11,598 bases of DNA, taken from Spirochaetales bacterium (GTDB taxonomy: Bacteria; Spirochaetota; Spirochaetia; Treponematales; UBA12059). The stretch lies in NCBI GenBank assembly GCA_016938515.1, contig JAFGUM010000204.1, forward strand, positions 1-11,598, given 5' to 3'. Positions 6,909-11,598 of the stretch are shown in pieces; within the stretch, counting starts at the first letter, position 1; each line of letters starts with the position of its first letter. Made by a program: the position numbers and the translations under genes. The notes under the pieces were generated by a model that was not told where the DNA came from, did not search any database, and was given only the letters and a program-made list of their open reading frames with translations.

Positions 6909-8769
6909 GCTCCTGGCTGGGCGGCTCTACGTCAGGCGCTTCCGCCTCGACCCCAGCTTCGGCCTCCTCGTCAACGCACGCGGCTATCTTGAACGCGTCG
7001 ACGCCCTGCAATACTTCTACGATGAGCCGCTCGTTTACCCCCGCGAGCTCCGTCGTCGAAGCTACAGCGGCGTCTATCGCGGCTGTACCCCTGGCTATGT
7101 CGTCGTTGGCCGAGACAGCCGCGTCGGCAACCGCCTTGAGGGTGGATACCTGCTCCAGGATCTGTTCGTTGCCAGCCGTCATTTCCCTGGCGCCTTCACC
7201 AACCTGCTTTGTAATTGCCGCGAGGCGGTCTAGCTCCGCCAGCACGCGCGAACCGCCTTCGTTCTGCTCCGCCGTAGCCCGCCGTATCTCGGACACTATG
7301 CGTCCCACGTTTTCAGCTCCGCCGAGCACCTGGCCAAAGCTGCCGGAGACGGCGCTCGCTGCTTCTTTGACCTTTGAGATGGACGAGCCAACCTTGGACA
7401 GGTCGCCGGAAATCTCCCGGGCCTGCGCAGCGCTCCTCTCCGCCAGCTTGCGAATCTCGTCGGCCACCACGGCAAAACCGCGGCCGGCGTTGCCGGCGTG
7501 CGCAGCTTCTATGGCCGCGTTCATGGCCAGAAGATTGGTGCGCTCGGCAACGTCGTTGATGGTCGTGGCCGCCGCACCCAGCCGTTCGGAATAGCGGGCT
7601 ATCTCCGCGACCGCTGCATCCATGCCGCCGAGCACCTTGGTGCCCTCTCCCGAGCTTGAAAGCAGAGCAGCCGCTGCTCCATCGGCGGAATCCGCGCTGG
7701 CCGCGATGGCGCGGATATTGGCTATCACGTTCTGCACCAGGGTCGATGAGCGCTCGAGGGCAGAATTCTGCTCGCCAATTACGGAAAACAACGATTCTAC
7801 CGTCCTGGCGAGCTCTTCTATAGCCGAAGCGACGGTAACAACCGCGGCGGACTGTTCGCCCAGACCATCGCGGGACGTCGCAACGGCGGCGTCGATACTC
7901 TTCACCGCCCGGTTGGTATTCTGCATCGTTCCCATGAGGTCTTCGCCCTGTCGCCTTAAAGCGATAACGCGGGCCCTCACGGTTCCGATGAGCGTATTGA
8001 GCGAAGCCGTCAGTTCGCTCGCGGCTTCCGCTATCAAGCCTATCTCATCTCTGCCCATCAGCTCGAAATTCTCGGTGCAGTCCCCTTTGGCCATACGCCG
8101 CAGGCTGCGCACGAGCGACGAGAGCGCGCCTGTCATTGACAGGGAAATGAGCAGGGAAACGGCGAGTATGACAACAGCCGCAACGGCGTTGGCCACCAGC
8201 AGTGTCTGACTCGTAAGCGTTGCCGTCTGAGTGGCGGACAGGTAACTCTTGTCTTGCTGGTCACGAACGGTAGCCTCGAGCGTGTCGATGTTGCGCTCGA
8301 CAGACTCGTACGCGGCCACCGATTTGTCCAGAGCGACCCTCGCAGCGGGCCTGTCGTCAGCCGTGGCTTCCCGTACCAGCTTGGAAGCTTCTAGGTACGC
8401 GTCAAGACCGTCGAGGATGGCCTTGTCGTCAGCAAGGGAAGCAAACGCGTTTACCGCTTGTTTGAGCTTCGTTTCAGCTTCATCCAGCCAGTAGCGCATA
8501 GAACTGCGCTGGCTATCGGGGTCACCGGCTATCAGGGCGCTGGCCAACGACAGCAAGCGCGTGTTGTACGCGGCCATCCTCGTTCGCAGATCGGCTATGG
8601 CTCGGTATGTCCGCATGTGCACCACCTGCACCGTCTCAAACGCTTCCCCGAGTGTGCGCAACCCCTTCTCTGCCGACAGAAACGTTACGCCAAACGCCAC
8701 CAGAAAGACCGCTGTAAGTATCAGCAATTTTGCCAGCACCGGCATGTTGCCCAGAAATCTTCTTCGCAT
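6889..8769 (-). CDS. Methyl-accepting chemotaxis protein
   Basis: A 626-residue transmembrane chemoreceptor that would signal through CheW/CheA to the flagella. The start at 8769 has GGAGG at 8777-8781, seven bases away; the upstream open frame to 8889 lacks such a site. Order of parts: membrane helix 1 (about 11-33), a helical periplasmic sensor of about 155 residues of the four-helix-bundle kind, membrane helix 2 (about 190-215), HAMP (about 210-265), and the cytoplasmic signalling domain with the canonical hairpin tip at about 406-444 ([19 protein letters not shown] followed by [16 protein letters not shown]). The last 27 residues are acidic and proline-containing, and no NWETF-type CheR-binding pentapeptide is visible. 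It lies 88 bp downstream of the AcpH-like gene and overlaps the convergent hydrolase at its end. The ligand is unknown. Confidence 0.95.
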   Translation of the reverse strand: MRRRFLGNMPVLAKLLILTAVFLVAFGVTFLSAEKGLRTLGEAFETVQVVHMRTYRAIADLRTRMAAYNTRLLSLASALIAGDPDSQRSSMRYWLDEAETKLKQAVNAFASLADDKAILDGLDAYLEASKLVREATADDRPAARVALDKSVAAYESVERNIDTLEATVRDQQDKSYLSATQTATLTSQTLLVANAVAAVVILAVSLLISLSMTGALSSLVRSLRRMAKGDCTENFELMGRDEIGLIAEAASELTASLNTLIGTVRARVIALRRQGEDLMGTMQNTNRAVKSIDAAVATSRDGLGEQSAAVVTVASAIEELARTVESLFSVIGEQNSALERSSTLVQNVIANIRAIAASADSADGAAAALLSSSGEGTKVLGGMDAAVAEIARYSERLGAAATTINDVAERTNLLAMNAAIEAAHAGNAGRGFAVVADEIRKLAERSAAQAREISGDLSKVGSSISKVKEAASAVSGSFGQVLGGAENVGRIVSEIRRATAEQNEGGSRVLAELDRLAAITKQVGEGAREMTAGNEQILEQVSTLKAVADAAVSANDDIARGTAAIDAAVASTTELAGVNERLIVEVLQGVDAFKIAACVDEEAEAGVEAEAPDVEPPSQELTPEDE

Positions 8770-8821
8770 GCGCCTGCCTCCACACAAAACCAGCGCCAAG
8801 CGCCGACACTCCACTGTACAC

Positions 8822-8870
8822 CCGATGCGCGATTGGCGAAACGCATTTATGCCGTAATCAGGCGCATCGG
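8822..8870. repeat. Inverted repeat spanning the acpH stop codon
   Basis: The 9-base arms CCGATGCGC (8822-8830) and GCGCATCGG (8862-8870) are perfect complements separated by 31 bases that include the acpH stop codon. In the minus-strand mRNA it could form a long hairpin at the acpH-MCP junction. There is no T-tract. It could also be a dyad operator for the MCP promoter region. Confidence 0.4.
8823..8849 (-). promoter_or_regulatory. Weak sigma-28-like promoter candidate for the MCP gene
   Basis: On the minus strand TAAA (8846-8849) is followed after exactly 15 bases by GCGCATCG (8823-8830). The flagellar sigma-28 consensus is TAAA-N15-GCCGATAA, so spacing fits but only four of eight -10 bases match. 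Chemoreceptor genes are often under this sigma factor. It may be coincidence. Confidence 0.2.
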
Positions 8871-9478
8871 TCAGCCCATTCCCCCGCATACGCGATGAGA
8901 TCGGGCCAGAACTCCGAAAAATATCGGCGTATCGGCTGTTCCAGATCTACCAGAATGACCACGGCCGAAGCCAGATCGATACCACCGCTCATGCGCGTCG
9001 ACAAGCCCGCCAGCGTCTTCTCAATACCGGTTATCGTCGCATACGTAGACAATAAAGATGTGCTGATGATCCAGGGGTAGGCTCGGGAAAAGTCGGGGCT
9101 GTGCCACGCACGAGTTGCGCCAAGCCTGTCATAGACGAGAGCGCCAAAATCTTCCAGCCCGCATCCGGCAAGCGGATCGCCCCATGCATCCCAGTTCGAC
9201 GCAAGCATGTAGTCCCAGAAGATATCCGTGAGTATTCCGGCGGTAAACCTCGGCGCGCCGGCTTCCGCGATGGCGCGCCGACAAGCCCGGAACTCCGGGT
9301 GCGAGTCGGTATACGCGTCAATGGCGCGGTGCTGACGCATGCCACGAGCGATGCCAGCGGGGAAGTCTTCTGGATCGCATCCAGCGCAGAAATCTGCCAT
9401 CAGCGCACCGGTACACTCCTGCCCGTCGTGATCGGCAAGGCTCGCGTGAGCCAGCAGCGCGTGGGCCAGAAAGTTCAT
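8858..9478 (-). CDS. acpH: ACP phosphodiesterase, AcpH family (DUF479)
   Basis: A 206-residue cytoplasmic protein resembling E. coli AcpH (193 residues), which removes the 4'-phosphopantetheine arm from acyl carrier protein. It starts MNFLAH, as the family does. Conserved acidic and histidine positions are visible: Asp29 in the ADF segment, HR-x-ID-x-x-TD at 50-58, and two aspartates in DIFWD (85-89). These suit the metal-dependent, HD-like fold proposed for the family. The ATG at 9478 has only a poor ribosome binding site. It sits 74 bp downstream of the aldehyde oxidoreductase gene, behind a strong hairpin, and 88 bp upstream of the chemoreceptor gene. Neither neighbour explains its job. 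In E. coli the physiological role of AcpH is itself unclear, so the reaction here is inferred from family membership. Confidence 0.83.
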   Translation of the reverse strand: MNFLAHALLAHASLADHDGQECTGALMADFCAGCDPEDFPAGIARGMRQHRAIDAYTDSHPEFRACRRAIAEAGAPRFTAGILTDIFWDYMLASNWDAWGDPLAGCGLEDFGALVYDRLGATRAWHSPDFSRAYPWIISTSLLSTYATITGIEKTLAGLSTRMSGGIDLASAVVILVDLEQPIRRYFSEFWPDLIAYAGEWADRCA

Positions 9479-9500
9479 GGTACCGCGTCCATGCGTTCAC

Positions 9501-9545
9501 GATACCAACCGCGGCCCCCGATGACAAGGGCGCCGCGGCCGTATC
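9501..9545 (-). terminator. Large hairpin after the aldehyde oxidoreductase gene
   Basis: Minus-strand RNA starting 7 bases after the stop codon can fold as GATAC/GTATC, a small internal loop, CCGCGGC/GCCGCGG, then a G/C-rich top with a loop near TTGTCATC. The stem is very stable but no U-run follows, so it may be a Rho-assisted or partial terminator or a 3'-end stabiliser that lowers downstream acpH expression. Confidence 0.45.
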
Positions 9546-9552
9546 AACTACC

Positions 9553-11598
9553 TCAGCCGACAGCAGCTATCTTCGCGTTTACGACCTCAAGAAGCTCCGG
9601 CAGATCCATGCCTATGGCACGCAGGTGCTCGGGGGTGGGGATGCCCTGGGGGGTCCAGCCGCGGCGCTTGTACACCGCGTCAACGAGCTGCTCGTACTGA
9701 TCCATGCGGTGCTTCCTCGTGATGGCCACCTTTTCCGCCACCGACTTGCCCGCGGGATCTATACCGATCTTTTCCTTCATCTGCTTGTCGTAGCGCTCTT
9801 CGCGAGCCTTGTACTCGTCCTCGAGGACGGGCCCCATGGCGCGGTACGGCGGGTAGTCGTCCTGGCGCAGGCCATGACCCTGCCGCAGGTTGAACACGCG
9901 CTGGAAGTTGTACACGCGCTCTGACTGGCGTATGAGTCCGTCCCAGTCCAGGGGCTCCCCGGTGATGGCCGTGTACAGCTCGTGGTAGTTGTGCACGTGC
10001 TCGGGGACCTTGTTGGGCTCTGGCCACTTGGCGTTGTCCAGCGGCTCCACGTCGTTCCAGGGCAGCTTGCACAGGCCCTGTAGTCCGAACCAGGTGCGGA
10101 ACATCGGGAAGTAGTGCAACGCTTCGGCCTTGTTTTCGAAGGTCGGGATGGCGTTGTTCACCATGTCCATGAAGATGAGCCAGGCTTCGTCGTGCTGCGG
10201 CCCCTTGTTGGTCATGTAGAAGCCGCCCTGCTGGGCGAGGCTTTCCTTGCAGACGTACTCGGACTGCTCAAGGCCCTTGCCGTGCAGCGCTATGTCCTTC
10301 ATGAACTGGGCGTCGGCTCCGTATTCCCTGGTAAAATACTCCGCCAGGCGCTTTACACCCTGCCCGGCCAGTACGCCAAAGCGCTTGCCTTGAGCCATGT
10401 CGTGCAGAATCTGCGCCGCGCCTTTCCAGTTGCCCCAGCTCAGATCGATGCCGTCAGTTCTATCGGCGTTGAGGATGCCGTGCTCCCAGCACTCCATCAA
10501 AAAGCCCGTCGTCGTACTGAAGCTTATGGAATCTATGCCGTACGTATCGCAGTAAAAATTGAGCTCGACAATGCCCTGCGGGTCGAATACGTACAGGTTG
10601 GGGCCAGCTCCCGCGGCCGTCTCGTATTCGGGGCCGTCGACGATGACCTTATGGCCCTTGTACGGGCCGGTCTGCAGCGCAAAGTGGTCTACAGAGTGGG
10701 CGCACGCCATGGAGCATCCGTACCAGCAGCCATCGGGCACGCCCTGGCTGAACAGCTTCTCCCACACCCAGCTGGCCACTTCCGGGCCGCGCGGATCCTG
10801 GCCGTACTTGTGGTTCTTGGTGGGTAAGAGATCGTAGTCGTTCATTACCTCCATCAGGTGCGCGGTTCCCATCCTGCGCATCTTTGTCTGGAGGTCGTCG
10901 TTCTGGATAATTTCTCGGTGCAGCTTGAGTCCGAGGCGCTGAACCGCCGCGACGTCGGCGGCGTCGTTGGAGTTCTGCGTTACGCCTTCGTAGCGGCAGA
11001 CGAGGGCGCGTATCTTCTTGTCGCGCAGCACCGTGCCGATGCCGCCGCGGCCAGCCTGCTGTACGCGGATGCCATCGCGACGCTTGTCGTACAAGCTGAA
11101 GTTCAGGAGGCCCATCAGCGCGTGGTCGGCGCCGCGCCCGGCTGATACGACCGACACCGCCTGCAGCTTGGCCGGGTCGTCCGAGCCGGTGCCGCCCGCG
11201 AAGGTCCTGGTCAACTCGTCAGCGAGCACGTGCGTATCCTCGCCCAGTTCCGCCGGAGCTTCGTAGAAGCGGACGACGCCATCGACGTTGTCGATGAACA
11301 CGATCGTCTCCACCTTCGCCTTGCCCTGCACCTCGAGCGCGTCCCAGCCACCAAACTTGAGGAAGGGGCCAAAGTAGCCGCCCACGTTCGAGTCTATGGG
11401 CACGCCTGTCATCGGCGACAGGCTGACGACGAGGCTCTTACCCGAGCCCGGGTAGTTGGTGTTGCCACACACCGGACCCATACCGATGATAATCTCGTTT
11501 TCAGGGTCGTTCCACTTCGTGGTCGGCTTGGTACCATCCCACAGCAGGCGCAGCCCAAAGCCCTTGCCGCCGGTAAAGCGCTTTTTGGTGTCTTCCGA
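9553..11598 (-). CDS. aor: Tungsten-type aldehyde:ferredoxin oxidoreductase (5' end outside window)
   Basis: Family enzyme that oxidises aldehydes to acids, or the reverse, with ferredoxin, using a tungsten (or molybdenum) bis-pterin centre and one 4Fe-4S cluster. The frame is open to the window edge, giving 681 visible residues; only a short N-terminus is missing. Numbering from the edge: GGKGFG near 10, the pterin-binding SNVGGYFGP segment near 70, AGRGG near 182, PEYET with a conserved Glu near 326, and GPQH with the probable substrate-site His at 469. The cluster cysteines are 291, 295 and 299 plus a distant Cys at 510 (GLCKLP). The usual C-terminal ERVYNFQRVFNLR and RGWTPQG-x-PTPEHL segments are present, with an added charged stretch between them. 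Lysine is almost always AAG, unlike the neighbours, suggesting high expression. acpH follows after 74 bp and a hairpin. Substrate unknown. Confidence 0.94.
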   Translation of the reverse strand, partial: SEDTKKRFTGGKGFGLRLLWDGTKPTTKWNDPENEIIIGMGPVCGNTNYPGSGKSLVVSLSPMTGVPIDSNVGGYFGPFLKFGGWDALEVQGKAKVETIVFIDNVDGVVRFYEAPAELGEDTHVLADELTRTFAGGTGSDDPAKLQAVSVVSAGRGADHALMGLLNFSLYDKRRDGIRVQQAGRGGIGTVLRDKKIRALVCRYEGVTQNSNDAADVAAVQRLGLKLHREIIQNDDLQTKMRRMGTAHLMEVMNDYDLLPTKNHKYGQDPRGPEVASWVWEKLFSQGVPDGCWYGCSMACAHSVDHFALQTGPYKGHKVIVDGPEYETAAGAGPNLYVFDPQGIVELNFYCDTYGIDSISFSTTTGFLMECWEHGILNADRTDGIDLSWGNWKGAAQILHDMAQGKRFGVLAGQGVKRLAEYFTREYGADAQFMKDIALHGKGLEQSEYVCKESLAQQGGFYMTNKGPQHDEAWLIFMDMVNNAIPTFENKAEALHYFPMFRTWFGLQGLCKLPWNDVEPLDNAKWPEPNKVPEHVHNYHELYTAITGEPLDWDGLIRQSERVYNFQRVFNLRQGHGLRQDDYPPYRAMGPVLEDEYKAREERYDKQMKEKIGIDPAGKSVAEKVAITRKHRMDQYEQLVDAVYKRRGWTPQGIPTPEHLRAIGMDLPELLEVVNAKIAAVG

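Noticed and set aside
9475..9492. Six-codon upstream frame whose TGA overlaps the acpH ATG
   Set aside because: It could couple translation, but it has no clear ribosome binding site and so short a frame easily arises by chance.
10114..10827. Plus-strand open frame of about 237 codons opposite the aldehyde oxidoreductase
   Set aside because: It is antisense to a strongly conserved enzyme and resembles no known family.

Overview
The window is a GC-rich, gene-dense piece of bacterial chromosome with eight protein genes, two of them cut by the window edges. No RNA gene, mobile element or CRISPR array was seen. A spirochaete is the most likely source. The adjacent pair of a secreted FecR-domain protein and an LA_2272-type surface-repeat protein is typical of that phylum, and the other genes (a transmembrane chemoreceptor, a tungsten-type aldehyde oxidoreductase, an AcpH-like protein) fit a motile, anaerobic, diderm bacterium. 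This is inferred from gene content; no species can be named.

Layout. 1-1851 (+): C-terminal half of the SbcC nuclease subunit. 1888-5540 (-): three genes in one direction, read from the right as LA_2272-type surface protein, FecR-domain secreted protein, iron-containing alcohol dehydrogenase. 5541-5756: a 216-bp divergent control region, the most AT-rich part of the window, with a promoter facing each way. 5757-6908 (+): a beta-lactamase-family serine hydrolase. 6889-11598 (-): three genes read from the right as aldehyde:ferredoxin oxidoreductase (5' end outside the window), AcpH-like ACP phosphodiesterase, methyl-accepting chemotaxis protein. The two convergent junctions (sbcC/ADH and hydrolase/MCP) are very tight, and the second overlaps by 20 bp.

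How the genes may work together. The surface protein and the FecR protein look like an envelope pair. The aldehyde oxidoreductase and the alcohol dehydrogenase could join carboxylic acids, aldehydes and alcohols in fermentation, but they lie about 6.5 kb apart and are not in one operon. The chemoreceptor, the AcpH-like protein, SbcC and the hydrolase look like unrelated housekeeping or accessory genes.

No clearly new multi-gene system is present. The points most worth a second look are a promoter that would make the serine hydrolase mRNA leaderless, a 15-to-14-residue drift in the surface repeats, an expanded Fe-S cysteine spacing in the aldehyde oxidoreductase, and a glycine at the coenzyme-selecting position of the alcohol dehydrogenase. 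There is no gene-free stretch over 300 bases.
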